A DNA stretch of 64,000 bases from CAIQPV01 sp964480365. Lineage in GTDB: Bacteria > Pseudomonadota > Gammaproteobacteria > Burkholderiales > Gallionellaceae. The first letter of the stretch is position 1. Each line of letters begins with the position of its first letter. The notes under the pieces are model-generated. The model searched no databases. It was not told the DNA's origin and was given only the letters and a program-made list of their open reading frames with translations. Of the stretch, positions 1-9,080 are shown piece by piece. The stretch is taken from assembly GCA_964480365.1 (NCBI GenBank), contig CAYZPM010000002.1:62001-126000 (forward strand), in the 5' to 3' direction. A program made the position numbers and the translations under genes.

Positions 1-181
1 TGCCGCGCAACTGCCAGAGCTGATAGCCCACCAGCAGAGTGAGGCACAATGCCAGCGCCCCGGCCAGCGCCAGCAGGACATAATAATTGCGCGAGAACAA
101 ATCGGTGTTGGCGCTGGCGCTGGTCAGCAGGTAAAGCAGCAGAGCGCCTATCAACGTGCTTACGAAGGCCAGGTATTTCAC
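1..181 (-). CDS. NtrY-like sensor histidine kinase, N-terminus only
   Basis: Partial gene that runs off the left edge. On the reverse strand a GTG at 181 opens a frame with no stop to base 1. It encodes about 60 residues: a first hydrophobic segment (LAFVSTLIGALLLYLL), the stretch SANTDLFSRNYYVLLAL, and a second membrane segment ending GYQLWQLRG. That pattern is typical of the membrane N-terminus of NtrY-like nitrogen or redox sensor kinases of betaproteobacteria. The start lies 3 bp after the stop of the DUF4390 gene, in the known order def-fmt-rsmB-DUF4390-ntrY-ntrX, which supports the call. The kinase core is outside the window, so the identification rests on the N-terminus and context. 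Confidence 0.75.
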   Translation of the reverse strand, partial: MKYLAFVSTLIGALLLYLLTSASANTDLFSRNYYVLLALAGALALCLTLLVGYQLWQLRG

Positions 182-184
182 GTC

Positions 185-790
185 CTATTCGTCCTTGTTG
201 CGTGCAGCCGCATCGGGGCGCACGAACCAGCGATACCAGTCTGAATCGAGGTTCCAGTCGTCACTGGTCAGGGCATTGACCTGTAGCGGCTTGGGCAATT
301 GTGTTATGTCCAGACGCAGGCGCACTGCCGCGACATAGTTGTTATCTTTCTTGAGTAACTTCTCCGAAATATAGCCGCCACCCTTGAGCAGTTCCGCCGG
401 GATAGGGGCGGCTGATGGATGCCCGATGATGTGTAACGCGTCATCCAAGCTGGCGAAATTCTGAAATAATGCGCCGCGTGTAATGCGGTACTGGCGCGAC
501 AGAGTGTTGTAGGACAGCTTGACGGTCTGTTCGCTGTGCGTAACCACCTCGTCCAGCCAGTACCAGCGCGGGTGGGTCAAGGTGAATTCGCTGACAAAAT
601 ACAGCGGCACCCCTTGTTCCAACGCTTGTTCGACCACGAAATTTAACCTGATGTCGAAGTTGGCGGAAAGCTGATAGCTGTCATCGGAAAAATGCGCTTC
701 CGCCTTGCGCAATTCTATACCGTCGGCGCGGGCGGCGGAAATGCCCAGCCACAGCAGGGCGAGCGCCAGCAGGAAAGTCCGCAAAACCAC
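185..790 (-). CDS. DUF4390 family exported protein
   Basis: Conserved betaproteobacterial protein of unknown function, usually found between rsmB and an NtrY-like kinase as here. From the GTG at 790 it is 201 aa, with a signal peptide (about 20 hydrophobic residues ending ISAARA) and a mature part of beta-rich character (AHFSDDSYQLSANFD, LTHPRWYWLDE, SDWYRWFVRP). An upstream ATG at 946 is also in frame, but the 52 extra residues are encoded by a dispersed repeat (809-932) and would put the signal peptide inside the protein, so I prefer a start near 790. No clear Shine-Dalgarno stands before 790, so the exact start is uncertain. Its product is presumably periplasmic; the role is not established. 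Confidence 0.8.
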   Translation of the reverse strand: MVLRTFLLALALLWLGISAARADGIELRKAEAHFSDDSYQLSANFDIRLNFVVEQALEQGVPLYFVSEFTLTHPRWYWLDEVVTHSEQTVKLSYNTLSRQYRITRGALFQNFASLDDALHIIGHPSAAPIPAELLKGGGYISEKLLKKDNNYVAAVRLRLDITQLPKPLQVNALTSDDWNLDSDWYRWFVRPDAAARNKDE

Positions 791-808
791 CCGCAATGAG
801 TTAACGCA

Positions 809-932
809 AAAATCGCGAAGCGAGTCATTGCCTCTCTCCCACTTTGGGGGAGAGCTGGAGATAACCAGCGACTTGGCTGGCGTCGTTGGACAGCCTAGTC
901 GAATGGCTAGGAGTTCCATCAGGGGGAAACGG
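809..932 (-). repeat. Dispersed leader repeat, copy 1 (hairpins hp1 and hp2)
   Basis: On the minus strand, in order: a CCGTTTCCCCCT block; TGATGGAACTCCTAGCCATT; hairpin hp1 at 901-869 (CGACTaGGCTG paired with CAGCCaAGTCG); CTGGTTATC; hairpin hp2 (CTCTCCC with GGGAGAG); and TCGCTTCGCGAT. The same modules recur at 56213-56398, and hp2 with the tail at 44718-44780. It ends 18 bp before the likely DUF4390 start and points the same way as the gene. The in-frame translation (MELLAIRLG...) adds a spurious N-terminus to the open frame. Confidence 0.75.
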
Positions 933-981
933 TCATAGCAAATCACTGTTTATCTTTCAAGGTAGTGAGTTGCCATGACCG

Positions 982-2253
982 TTATGCAGGTTTGTGTAGC
1001 AACGCATAAAAGAAACCGTCATGCTGGTCATCGGGCAGGAGTTGGCCTTCGTTTAAATTAGGCGCGGGCAGCGGCAGTTGCCGGGCATCATCGTGTTGCC
1101 GCAAAAATTCGGCGATGACCTGCTGGTTCTCCCGCGCAAAGACAGAACAGGTCGCATAGAGCAATTTACCATCTCTTGTCAGTAGCCGCCACAACGCATT
1201 CAGAATTTGCAGTTGTTGTTGCGCGAATCCGTCTATGTCCTGCGGACGGCGCAGCCACTTTATGTCGGGATGGCGGCGCACCACGCCGGAAGCGGAGCAG
1301 GGCACATCGGCGAGGATGCGCTGGAACGGCTGACCGTCCCACCAATCGTCTGGCTGCGCCGCATCGCCGCATTGCAGGTGCGCGGACAGTTGCAGGCGCT
1401 GCATATTTTCGCGCACCCGCTCCAGACGTTGCTCATCCTTATCCAGCGCGATCAGGTCGAGTTGCGCCAGTTCCAGCAGATGGGTGCTCTTGCCGCCTGG
1501 CGCAGCGCAAGCATCCAGTACACGCATCCCATCGCTCACATCGAGCAGCCGCGCTGCATATTGTGCGCCTGCATCCTGCACCGAAATCAGTCCGTCGGAA
1601 AATCCCGGCAACTTGTCCACTGCCATGGGGTGCTCCAGCAGAACGGCATCCGGGGCTATCAGCCTGGCCTGAATGTCGTGCTGCGAAAGCTTCACCAGAT
1701 AGTCGGCGGGGGTAATGCGACTACAGTTCACGCGCAACGTCATCGGCGGATGCTGATTGCCCGCCAACAGAATGGCTTCGGAGCGTTCGCCATATTGCGC
1801 CTTGAGCGAATCTATCCACCATTGCGGATAAGAGTAACGGCCTTCTTCGCTGTCGGCGGCGGTGGCCAGCAGCCCCTCACGCTTGCGCAGGAAATTGCGC
1901 AGCACCGCATTAGCCAATCCGCCTGCCGCCCCATTGCGCTTGCGCACCGCGCGCACGGCGAAGTCCACCACCGCATGCGGTGCCGCTTTGGTGTATTGCA
2001 ACTGGTACAACGCAACCAGCAGCAAACAGCGCAACTGTTCATCCTGCACCGGCTTGTGCAGCAATTGCTCCAGTACGCGCACCAGTTGGCCGTAATAGCG
2101 CAATGTGCCGTAGCTCAAATCCTGTAATGCGCCGCGCTGTTGCGGCGTCAGTCCGGGCGCGGCTTGCAAGGCGGCGCTCAACACTTGGTTCAGGTTGCGT
2201 CCGCCCAATACCTGGCAGACCACTTGGGCTGCAGCTTGTTGCGTGGTGTGCAT
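982..2253 (-). CDS. rsmB: 16S rRNA (cytosine-967-C5)-methyltransferase RsmB
   Basis: Methylates C967 of 16S rRNA using S-adenosylmethionine. The 423-aa product starts MHTTQQAAAQVV at the ATG at 2253, one base from the fmt stop; the frame stays open for 91 codons upstream but those overlap fmt and look unlike protein. An N-terminal NusB-like RNA-binding domain (about residues 1-135) is followed by the Rossmann methyltransferase: SAM motif DACAAPGGKSTHLLEL, motif IV DVPCSASGVVRRHPD with the PCS cysteine, and motif VI TCSVF with the catalytic cysteine. Length and both cysteines match the Fmu/Sun family. It is co-oriented with def and fmt, most likely in one operon for translation-related functions. 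Confidence 0.95.
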   Translation of the reverse strand: MHTTQQAAAQVVCQVLGGRNLNQVLSAALQAAPGLTPQQRGALQDLSYGTLRYYGQLVRVLEQLLHKPVQDEQLRCLLLVALYQLQYTKAAPHAVVDFAVRAVRKRNGAAGGLANAVLRNFLRKREGLLATAADSEEGRYSYPQWWIDSLKAQYGERSEAILLAGNQHPPMTLRVNCSRITPADYLVKLSQHDIQARLIAPDAVLLEHPMAVDKLPGFSDGLISVQDAGAQYAARLLDVSDGMRVLDACAAPGGKSTHLLELAQLDLIALDKDEQRLERVRENMQRLQLSAHLQCGDAAQPDDWWDGQPFQRILADVPCSASGVVRRHPDIKWLRRPQDIDGFAQQQLQILNALWRLLTRDGKLLYATCSVFARENQQVIAEFLRQHDDARQLPLPAPNLNEGQLLPDDQHDGFFYALLHKPA

Positions 2254-2254
2254 G

Positions 2255-3190
2255 TCAGGTGGGCGAAGTGAACTGATCGCCGGGATGCAGCGCAAATCCC
2301 TGCACAAACTGCGCCGCAGGCAGCGCCTTGGCGTTCGGGCGTTGCAAGACTTCCAGACACAGCGCACCTTGACCGCACGCCACAACAATTCCGTCTTTGT
2401 CCACAGACAATACCGTACCGGGTTTGCCGACCAAATCGGGGCGCGCGCTGGCCTGCCATATCTTGATAGACGTTGCATTGAAGCTGGTGGTTGCGACAGG
2501 AAAGGGGTTGTAAGCACGCACCGCATTTGCGATGTGGACAGCGTTTCCCGTCCAATCGATTTGTGCTTCGGCCTTGCTTAGTTTGGCGGCATAGGTCGTC
2601 AGGACGGCATCCTGAGGCGTACGCACCAGCCGGTTTTGCTCCAATAAACGTAGCGCTTCAACGATGGCCGTAGCGCCCAACTCCGCCAGTTTATCGAGCA
2701 GCGTATGCGCGTTGTCACCTGCCGTAATCGGACAGGATTTTTTCAACAACATATCGCCGGTGTCCAAGCCCGCATCCATCTGCATGACGGTGATGCCGGT
2801 TTCGGTATCGCCCGCCAGAATGGCGCGCTGAATAGGCGCTGCGCCGCGCCAGCGCGGCAACAGCGAGGCATGGATGTTCAGGCAGCCGAGGCGCGGCAGT
2901 TGCAACACCGCCTGAGGCAGAATTAATCCATAGGCTGCGACCACCATCACGTCCGCCGCATAAGCGGCGAGTTCGCGCTGGATATCGGCATCTTTCAGCG
3001 AGCGCGGTTGCAACACGGGCAGGCCATGTTGCAAGGCCAACTGTTTGACTGGGCTGGGAGTGAGTTGCATGCCGCGCCCGGCGGGACGATCCGGTTGGGT
3101 CAAGACTGCGACAACGGCGAAACGTTGAGCCAGCAATGTTTCCAGAGCGGCGGCGGCAAAATGCGGGGTGCCTGCAAAAATAATTTTCAA
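2255..3190 (-). CDS. fmt: Methionyl-tRNA formyltransferase
   Basis: Formylates initiator Met-tRNA with 10-formyltetrahydrofolate. The 311-aa length is standard. The N-terminus MKIIFAGTPHFAAAALE is the usual start of the hydrolase fold; the catalytic signature HASLLPRWRGAAPIQRAI and the D-containing AGLDTGDML loop are intact, followed by a C-terminal tRNA-binding OB-like domain. The start is 12 bp after the def stop and the stop is 1 bp before the rsmB start, which argues for a single transcript def-fmt-rsmB. Confidence 0.97.
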   Translation of the reverse strand: MKIIFAGTPHFAAAALETLLAQRFAVVAVLTQPDRPAGRGMQLTPSPVKQLALQHGLPVLQPRSLKDADIQRELAAYAADVMVVAAYGLILPQAVLQLPRLGCLNIHASLLPRWRGAAPIQRAILAGDTETGITVMQMDAGLDTGDMLLKKSCPITAGDNAHTLLDKLAELGATAIVEALRLLEQNRLVRTPQDAVLTTYAAKLSKAEAQIDWTGNAVHIANAVRAYNPFPVATTSFNATSIKIWQASARPDLVGKPGTVLSVDKDGIVVACGQGALCLEVLQRPNAKALPAAQFVQGFALHPGDQFTSPT

Positions 3191-3202
3191 GAGGGCATTC
3201 CG

Positions 3203-3706
3203 TTACATGGTCTCGCTGCGATGCTTCTTGAGCTTGGCACGAATCCGGGATTGTTTGAGCTGCGAAAGGTATTCGACAAATACCTTGCCTATGAGGTGAT
3301 CCATTTCGTGCTGTACACAGGTCGCCAACAAGCCCTCCGCTTCCAGCGTGAAAGACTCGCCCTGCGCATCGAGTGCACGTACAGTAACCCTTTCGGCGCG
3401 GTGCACATTTTCATATATGCCGGGAACCGACAAACAGCCTTCCTCGCGCTCGACTTCGCCGCTGCGGGTAAGGATTTCCGGATTGATGAGTACCAGCAGG
3501 TTGTCGTGGGTTTCGGAAATGTCCAGTACGATGATCTGCTCGCGCACGTCAACCTGCGTCGCGGCCAAGCCCACTCCTGGCGCGGCATACATGGTTTCCG
3601 CCATGTCGCTAATGAACTTACGGGTTGCGGCAGTCACCGCCTGCACAGGCTTGGCAATAGCGTGCAGCCGCTTGTCCGGGTATTGCAATATTTTGAGAAT
3701 CGCCAT
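3203..3706 (-). CDS. def: Peptide deformylase
   Basis: Removes the N-formyl group from nascent proteins; metalloenzyme of 167 aa. All three family motifs are present: GVGLAATQ (residues 44-51), EGCLSVP (89-95; Cys91 is a metal ligand) and HEMDH (133-137; two metal-binding histidines and the catalytic Glu134). First gene of the minus-strand set def-fmt-rsmB-DUF4390. The 90-bp region to the divergent LysM gene at 3797 must hold both promoters. Confidence 0.97.
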   Translation of the reverse strand: MAILKILQYPDKRLHAIAKPVQAVTAATRKFISDMAETMYAAPGVGLAATQVDVREQIIVLDISETHDNLLVLINPEILTRSGEVEREEGCLSVPGIYENVHRAERVTVRALDAQGESFTLEAEGLLATCVQHEMDHLIGKVFVEYLSQLKQSRIRAKLKKHRSETM

Positions 3707-3796
3707 AAATGCTTGCTAATTTAAGAGACTAGATGCAGAATTTAAGCTGTCGCGCGAGCATTGTGCTGCGCTTTCTTCTACTCAGCTGGGGTTTCC

Positions 3797-4825
3797 ATGC
3801 ATAAGTTTATTATATCGCTGATTTGCTGTTTATTGCCTGTCTTCGCCCTCGCCGCTGCGCCTGAGATCCGCGACAACGCCCCGGATCGCCACGTCGTGGT
3901 GAAAGGAGATACGCTGTGGGACATTTCCGCCACGTTTTTCAAAGACCCTTGGAAATGGCCGCAAATATGGGGCATGAACAAGGACACCATTAAAGACCCG
4001 CACTGGATTTATCCCGGCGATGTGATCGTGTTGGATCGCACCACCGGCACTCTGCGCGTTGGTGAAGGAAGTGCAACCGCTACGTCCGGCACTGCCGCCA
4101 TCAGGCTGTCCCCTAAAGTGCGCGGTGAAGGCAGCGAACATGGCGCTATCCCCAGCATTCCGGTCGCCGACATCGCGCCCTTCCTCAGTCAGCCGCTGGT
4201 TATCGAAAAAGATGGTTTGTCCGGTGCACCGGTCATAGTAGGCACTTATGAGGAACACGTCGTTTTGGGTAACGGCGATGTCGCTTATGTGAAGGGCCTG
4301 AGCGAGGATAAAGGCACGCACTGGCAAATTTATCGCCTCGGTAAAACGCTGCTGGATCCTGACAGCAAAGAAGTATTGGGATATGAATCCATCTACCTGG
4401 GTGATGCAGATGTCGAAAAATTTGCCGACATCAGTACCATCAGAATCACCCGAGGGATCATGGAAATCACCAAGGGTGATCGCCTTGTCCAGCCCCCTGG
4501 AGTATTCGCCAATAATTATGTGCCGCATGCACCGGAAAAACAGATTACTGCACGCGTAATTTCAATTTACGGCAACGGCGACGGCCTTTCGCATGCAGGG
4601 CGGAACACCATAATCACTATCGACAAAGGACTCCGCGATGGAGTGGAAGACGGTCATGTATTGGCTCTGTATCAAAAGGGGGAAATTGTGAGTAAAGACC
4701 TCACCCTGCCGGATGTGCGTTACGGCCTGTTGTTCGTGTTCCGTACTTTCGACAAAGTTTCTTATGCCCTGGTAATGCAAACCTCCCTGCCGGTAGAATT
4801 GCTGGACAGAGCCCAGACTCCCTGA
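3797..4825 (+). CDS. LysM-domain secreted protein
   Basis: Protein of 342 aa with a signal peptide (MHKFIISLICCLLPVFALAA) and a LysM peptidoglycan-binding domain right behind it (about residues 34-82: VVVKGDTLWDISATFF ... PHWIYPGDVIVLD). The rest (about 90-342) has no named fold but is well conserved next to dprA in betaproteobacteria. I chose the ATG at 3797 because the frame upstream (from 3761) would bury the signal peptide. Its stop overlaps the dprA start (ATGA), so the two are probably co-transcribed. Likely envelope-associated; exact role unknown. Confidence 0.9.
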   Translation: MHKFIISLICCLLPVFALAAAPEIRDNAPDRHVVVKGDTLWDISATFFKDPWKWPQIWGMNKDTIKDPHWIYPGDVIVLDRTTGTLRVGEGSATATSGTAAIRLSPKVRGEGSEHGAIPSIPVADIAPFLSQPLVIEKDGLSGAPVIVGTYEEHVVLGNGDVAYVKGLSEDKGTHWQIYRLGKTLLDPDSKEVLGYESIYLGDADVEKFADISTIRITRGIMEITKGDRLVQPPGVFANNYVPHAPEKQITARVISIYGNGDGLSHAGRNTIITIDKGLRDGVEDGHVLALYQKGEIVSKDLTLPDVRYGLLFVFRTFDKVSYALVMQTSLPVELLDRAQTP

Positions 4826-5898
4826 TGCCGATGGACGCGGAGCTTGCGTCGTGGCTTGCCCTGAACCAGATATCCGGTTTGGGCAATGAGGGGTTGCGCC
4901 GTTTGTTGCAAGCCTTCGGTACTCCCGCCCACATCTTCGCCACCCCGGCCCATGCCCTGAGACAGGTGGTCAAGTCCGCCGTGGCGGACGCCATTACACA
5001 AGGCGTGGACGAAGCCGCGCTAGCGCCCACCGCGACTTGGTTGGAAGACCCAAACAACTGCGTCGTCACGTTGGCCGATCCAGACTACCCGCAGACTCTA
5101 CTCAATATTTCCGATCCGCCGCTGCTGCTGTATGTGAAAGGTCGGCGCGAATTGCTCAGCCGCTCGTCGCTCGCCGTCGTCGGCAGCCGCAACGCTTCCG
5201 CACAGGGGCTGAAAAATGCGGAAGCGTTTGCGCAGGCGGCAAGCGAAGCTGGGCTATGCATCGTCAGCGGCATGGCGCATGGCATCGATGCCGCCGCGCA
5301 TCGCGGAGGTCTGCGCGGCGCGGGTTCCAGCATCGCCGTGATCGGCACCGGGGTGGACAAGGTTTACCCCGCCGCCAACCGCGAACTGGCGCACCAATTG
5401 GCAAGGGAGGGTGCGTTGATTTCCGAATTTCCGCTTGGCACACCGCCGCTGGCAGCGAATTTCCCGCGCCGCAACCGCATCATCAGCGGCTTGAGCCTGG
5501 GTTGCCTGGTGGTCGAGGCTTCACTGCAAAGCGGCTCGTTGATTACTGCGCGCATGGCGTTAGAGCAGGGACGCGAAGTGTTCGCCATCCCCGGTTCCAT
5601 ACACGCCCCCCAGGCAAAAGGCTGCCATTACCTGATCAAGCAGGGCGCAAAACTGGTGGAGTGCGCACGAGATATTCTTGAGGAATTGGGCTGTTTCGCT
5701 ACCGGTTCAACATCGCCAGAAGCCTCGCCGGAAGGCCATCCCCTGTTCGAACATATGGGCTTTGACCCGGTGGATATGGACAGCTTGTGCCAACGTAGTG
5801 GCTTGACGATTGATGCGCTATCCGCCATCCTGTTGCAACTTGAACTGGAAGGCGGCGTCGCCACCTTGCCAGGCGGACTATACCAACGCATAAATTAA
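4825..5898 (+). CDS. dprA: DNA processing protein DprA
   Basis: DprA loads RecA on incoming single-stranded DNA during natural transformation. The product has 357 aa. An N-terminal helix-hairpin region (ALNQISGLGNEGLRRLL) is followed by the Rossmann-like core with its standard motifs: VVGSRNASAQG, SGMAHGIDAAAHRGGL, GTGVDKVYPAANREL, FPRRNRIISGLS and SLITARMALEQGREVFAIPG. The C-terminal about 65 residues look like the winged-helix extension. The start overlaps the LysM gene stop by one base (ATGA); a second ATG lies 6 bp downstream. Followed by smg and topA, the usual order. Confidence 0.96.
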   Translation: MPMDAELASWLALNQISGLGNEGLRRLLQAFGTPAHIFATPAHALRQVVKSAVADAITQGVDEAALAPTATWLEDPNNCVVTLADPDYPQTLLNISDPPLLLYVKGRRELLSRSSLAVVGSRNASAQGLKNAEAFAQAASEAGLCIVSGMAHGIDAAAHRGGLRGAGSSIAVIGTGVDKVYPAANRELAHQLAREGALISEFPLGTPPLAANFPRRNRIISGLSLGCLVVEASLQSGSLITARMALEQGREVFAIPGSIHAPQAKGCHYLIKQGAKLVECARDILEELGCFATGSTSPEASPEGHPLFEHMGFDPVDMDSLCQRSGLTIDALSAILLQLELEGGVATLPGGLYQRIN

Positions 5899-5919
5899 AA
5901 TCTGTTTTTTCGGGGTGCC

Positions 5920-6375
5920 ATGTTTGATATTTTGATGTTTTTGTTTGAAAGTTATTTTTATGCTGGCAGCTACCCCGATTCCGACAAACTCTCCCTCAAG
6001 CTAAGCGCGGCGGGGTTTGAGGATGAAGATATCCACCGGGCGCTGGACTGGCTATCCGGCCTGAAGCAACTGACTCAGGCCGACTATCCCGTCACCATCA
6101 ACCAAAGCGGGCCGCGCTGCTATGCCGAGCTGGAAATCAAACGCATCAGCCTGGAAGGACTGCGTTTCCTGGCGTTCTGGGAACACAATAAAATGATTAC
6201 GCCGGTGGAGCGGGAAATGATTCTGGATCGCGCGGTCGCGCTTGGCCGCGAAAACCTGCCGCTGGACAAGGTCAAGCTGATCGCCTTGCTGGTGCTGTGG
6301 AACCAGCACGAAGAACTTGATCCCATGATAGTAGAAGACCTGCTTACCCCGGCTGATTCCGGCCGCTTACATTAA
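5920..6375 (+). CDS. smg: Smg family protein (DUF494)
   Basis: Conserved proteobacterial protein of 151 aa, almost always between dprA and topA as here. The N-terminus MFDILMFLFESYF and the following acidic, helical sequence are typical. No catalytic motif is visible and the function is not established. It sits 21 bp after dprA and 21 bp before topA, consistent with one operon. Confidence 0.93.
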   Translation: MFDILMFLFESYFYAGSYPDSDKLSLKLSAAGFEDEDIHRALDWLSGLKQLTQADYPVTINQSGPRCYAELEIKRISLEGLRFLAFWEHNKMITPVEREMILDRAVALGRENLPLDKVKLIALLVLWNQHEELDPMIVEDLLTPADSGRLH

Positions 6376-6396
6376 TTTCGGAAAATATATTACCTC

Positions 6397-9006
6397 ATGG
6401 CGAGCAATTTACTGATCGTTGAATCCCCGGCCAAGGCCGTCACCCTGAAAAAATATCTGGGCAAGGACTTCGAGGTGCTGGCCTCTTACGGTCACGTGCG
6501 CGACTTGGTTCCCAAGACCGGTGCGATCGACACGGAAAACGGTTTTATCATGCAGTACGAAACCATCGCGCGCAACAGCAAACATGTGGACGCCATTGCC
6601 AAGGCCGCCGCCGCTGCGGACAACATCTTTCTGGCGCCCGATCCGGATCGCGAAGGAGAGGCCATCGCCTGGCATATCGCTGAGTTGCTCAAGAATAAGC
6701 GCGGTATGAAGAACAAAAAAATGCAGCGCGTTGTGTTCTATGAAATCACCCAGAGTGCGGTGAAAGAAGCCGTTGCGCATCCGCGCGAAATTTCCATTCC
6801 GCTGGTCAATGCACAGCAGGCGCGGCGCGCGCTGGATTATCTTGTGGGCTTCAACCTTTCGCCGTTGCTGTGGCGCAAAATCCGTCCTGGTCTTTCCGCC
6901 GGTCGCGTTCAAAGCCCTGCGTTGCGCCTGATAGTGGAACGCGAACTGGAAATCGAGGCGTTCCGTTCACAGGAATATTGGACGGTGCATCTCAACAGCC
7001 AGAAAAACAGTGTGCCGTTTGCAGCCAAGCTATTCCAGTATCAGGGCAAGAAACTGGAACAACTGAGCATAGCCAGCGAAGCGGAGTACCGCAAAATTTT
7101 CGACAACCTGAATGCGGCCAAGCTGCCGCCCAAAGTGGTGCGCGTGGAAAAGCGCGCCAAGCAGCGTTATGCCGCAGCCCCCTTCACTACCTCCACGCTG
7201 CAACAGGAAGCCGTGCGCAAACTCGGCATGACTTCAGAACGCACCATGCGCATCGCGCAGCAGTTATATGAAGGCGTGGACATCGGCGGTCAAACCGTCG
7301 GTTTGATTTCCTACATGCGTACCGACTCTGTCTCGCTGGCCAAGGAAGCGGTGCAGGAAATTCGCAGCTACATCACGGAAAATTTTGCGGCGGACTATTT
7401 GCCCCATACGATCCCGACCTACAAGAGCAAAGCCAAGAATGCGCAGGAGGCTCACGAAGCGGTGCGTCCCACCTCCATCGCGCGCACCCCGGACGGCGTG
7501 CGCGCTCATCTCACCATAGACCAGGCGCGGCTATATGAAATGATCTGGAAGCGCACCTTGGCATGCCAGATGGCTCCTGCTCGTTTCGACACCGTCAGCC
7601 TCGACATCCGCCTTGGCGGCGACGACACGCTGTTCCGCGCCAGCGGTCAGACTCTGGTGTTTCCCGGCTTCATCGCCGTGTATCAGGAAGACACCGACGA
7701 CAGCGAAGAAGAGGAAAGCAGCAAGCTCCCGCCGTTGGCCGAAGGTGAAACCATCCCGCTCGACAAGCTGTTCGGCGAACAGCATTTCACCCAGCCCCCG
7801 CCGCGCTTTTCAGAAGCCAGCTTGGTGAAGACGCTGGAAGAGCACGGCATCGGGCGTCCTTCCACTTATGCCAGCATCATCTCTACGCTACAGGCACGCG
7901 AGTATGCAGTGTTGGACAAGAAGCGCTTCCAGCCTACCGACGTGGGGCGCGTCGTCAACAAATTCCTCACCGAACATTTCACGCGCTACGTGGATTACGG
8001 CTTCACCGCGCAGATGGAGGACGAGCTGGACGAAATCTCCGAAGGCAAGCGCGACTGGATCCCGGTGCTGGACGAATTCTGGAAAGACTTTAACAAGCTG
8101 ATCGGCGACAAAAAAGATGTTGATCGTCCCGGCACGGAATTGCTGGACGAACTCTGCCCGAAGTGCGGCAAGCCTTTAAACAAACGGCTCGGCAAGCGCG
8201 GGAGCTTCATCGGCTGCACCGGCTATCCAGAATGCGACTACACGCGCAATCTCACAGGAGAAGCCGATGCCGGTGAAGTGCGCAAGGAGTTGGGCAATGA
8301 TCCGGCCAGCAATCTACCGGTGCTGTTATTGCGCGGCCCTTACGGCTATTACATCCAGCTTGGCGAAGTGGAAGAAGGTGCGAAGAAAAAACCTAAGCGC
8401 ATTTCCTGGCCTAAAGAACTGCCGCTGGAAACCGCCGATCTGGCTGCGGCGTTAAAATTGCTGGAACTGCCCAAAGAATTGGGTGACCATCCCGAGACTG
8501 GCAAAAAAGTTATCGTCAACATCGGACGCTTCGGCCCTTACATCGGCCACGACGGAAAATTCAAATCCGTCCCCAAGAGCGACAGCGTCTTCACTATCCA
8601 GATGGATCGCGCCGTCGCCTTGCTGGCAGAGGCCAGAACCTCCAACACCGTGTTGCGCGAACTCGGCGTACATCCGGATGATCAAAAGCCGGTAGATGTC
8701 TGTAGCGGTCGCTACGGCCCCTACGTGCGGCATGGCAAGGTCAACGCCACCTTGCCCAAAGACACGACACCGGAAGAAATCACGCTGGAAGAAGGCTTGG
8801 CGCTACTTGCCGCGCGTGTAGCAAAAGGGCCAGTGGTAAAAAAAGGCGCAGCCAGGAAAAAACCGGTTGCCGAGAAAAAACCCGCGACCAAAAAAGCCCC
8901 GGCCAAGAAAAAAGAACCCTCCGCCAAAAAACCTTCGGTCAAGAAACCCGCTGCAAAAAAGAAAGCTCCGGCAAAGAAACCAGCCGCCAAAAAAACACCC
9001 GCTTAG
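6397..9006 (+). CDS. topA: DNA topoisomerase I
   Basis: Type IA topoisomerase that relaxes negative supercoils; 869 aa. The N-terminal TOPRIM domain carries LLIVESPAKAVTLKKYLG and the metal-binding PDPDREGEAIAWH. The catalytic tyrosine is in GLISYMRTDS (Tyr306). A single four-cysteine zinc finger lies near residues 585-615 (CPKCGKPL ... GCTGYPECDY), followed by three GPYGYYIQLGE / GRFGPYIGHDGKF / GRYGPYVRHGKV-type C-terminal repeats. The last about 65 residues are an Ala/Lys/Pro-rich basic tail (8820-9003), as in many betaproteobacterial TopA. Last gene of the LysM-dprA-smg-topA run. Confidence 0.97.
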   Translation: MASNLLIVESPAKAVTLKKYLGKDFEVLASYGHVRDLVPKTGAIDTENGFIMQYETIARNSKHVDAIAKAAAAADNIFLAPDPDREGEAIAWHIAELLKNKRGMKNKKMQRVVFYEITQSAVKEAVAHPREISIPLVNAQQARRALDYLVGFNLSPLLWRKIRPGLSAGRVQSPALRLIVERELEIEAFRSQEYWTVHLNSQKNSVPFAAKLFQYQGKKLEQLSIASEAEYRKIFDNLNAAKLPPKVVRVEKRAKQRYAAAPFTTSTLQQEAVRKLGMTSERTMRIAQQLYEGVDIGGQTVGLISYMRTDSVSLAKEAVQEIRSYITENFAADYLPHTIPTYKSKAKNAQEAHEAVRPTSIARTPDGVRAHLTIDQARLYEMIWKRTLACQMAPARFDTVSLDIRLGGDDTLFRASGQTLVFPGFIAVYQEDTDDSEEEESSKLPPLAEGETIPLDKLFGEQHFTQPPPRFSEASLVKTLEEHGIGRPSTYASIISTLQAREYAVLDKKRFQPTDVGRVVNKFLTEHFTRYVDYGFTAQMEDELDEISEGKRDWIPVLDEFWKDFNKLIGDKKDVDRPGTELLDELCPKCGKPLNKRLGKRGSFIGCTGYPECDYTRNLTGEADAGEVRKELGNDPASNLPVLLLRGPYGYYIQLGEVEEGAKKKPKRISWPKELPLETADLAAALKLLELPKELGDHPETGKKVIVNIGRFGPYIGHDGKFKSVPKSDSVFTIQMDRAVALLAEARTSNTVLRELGVHPDDQKPVDVCSGRYGPYVRHGKVNATLPKDTTPEEITLEEGLALLAARVAKGPVVKKGAARKKPVAEKKPATKKAPAKKKEPSAKKPSVKKPAAKKKAPAKKPAAKKTPA

Positions 9007-9080
9007 CATTATTGAGCAGGCATCAAAGATGCGGGCTGCCGTTAGCCCACTCAACGCGCCCTTGGTAAAATGGCAGCGCG

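Noticed and set aside
1207..2127. Long plus-strand open frame of 306 codons opposite rsmB
   Set aside because: It is antisense to a gene with all catalytic motifs and translates to low-complexity Gln/Ala/His-rich sequence without start signals.
3008..3724. Plus-strand open frame of 238 codons opposite def
   Set aside because: Shadow of def and the start of fmt, both with complete active-site motifs.
8820..9003. A-rich, repetitive tract at the end of topA
   Set aside because: It encodes the usual Ala/Lys/Pro basic tail of betaproteobacterial topoisomerase I and is in frame with the gene.
9031..9050. Small GGGCT/AGCCC hairpin after topA as terminator
   Set aside because: The stem is only five base pairs and no T-run follows.
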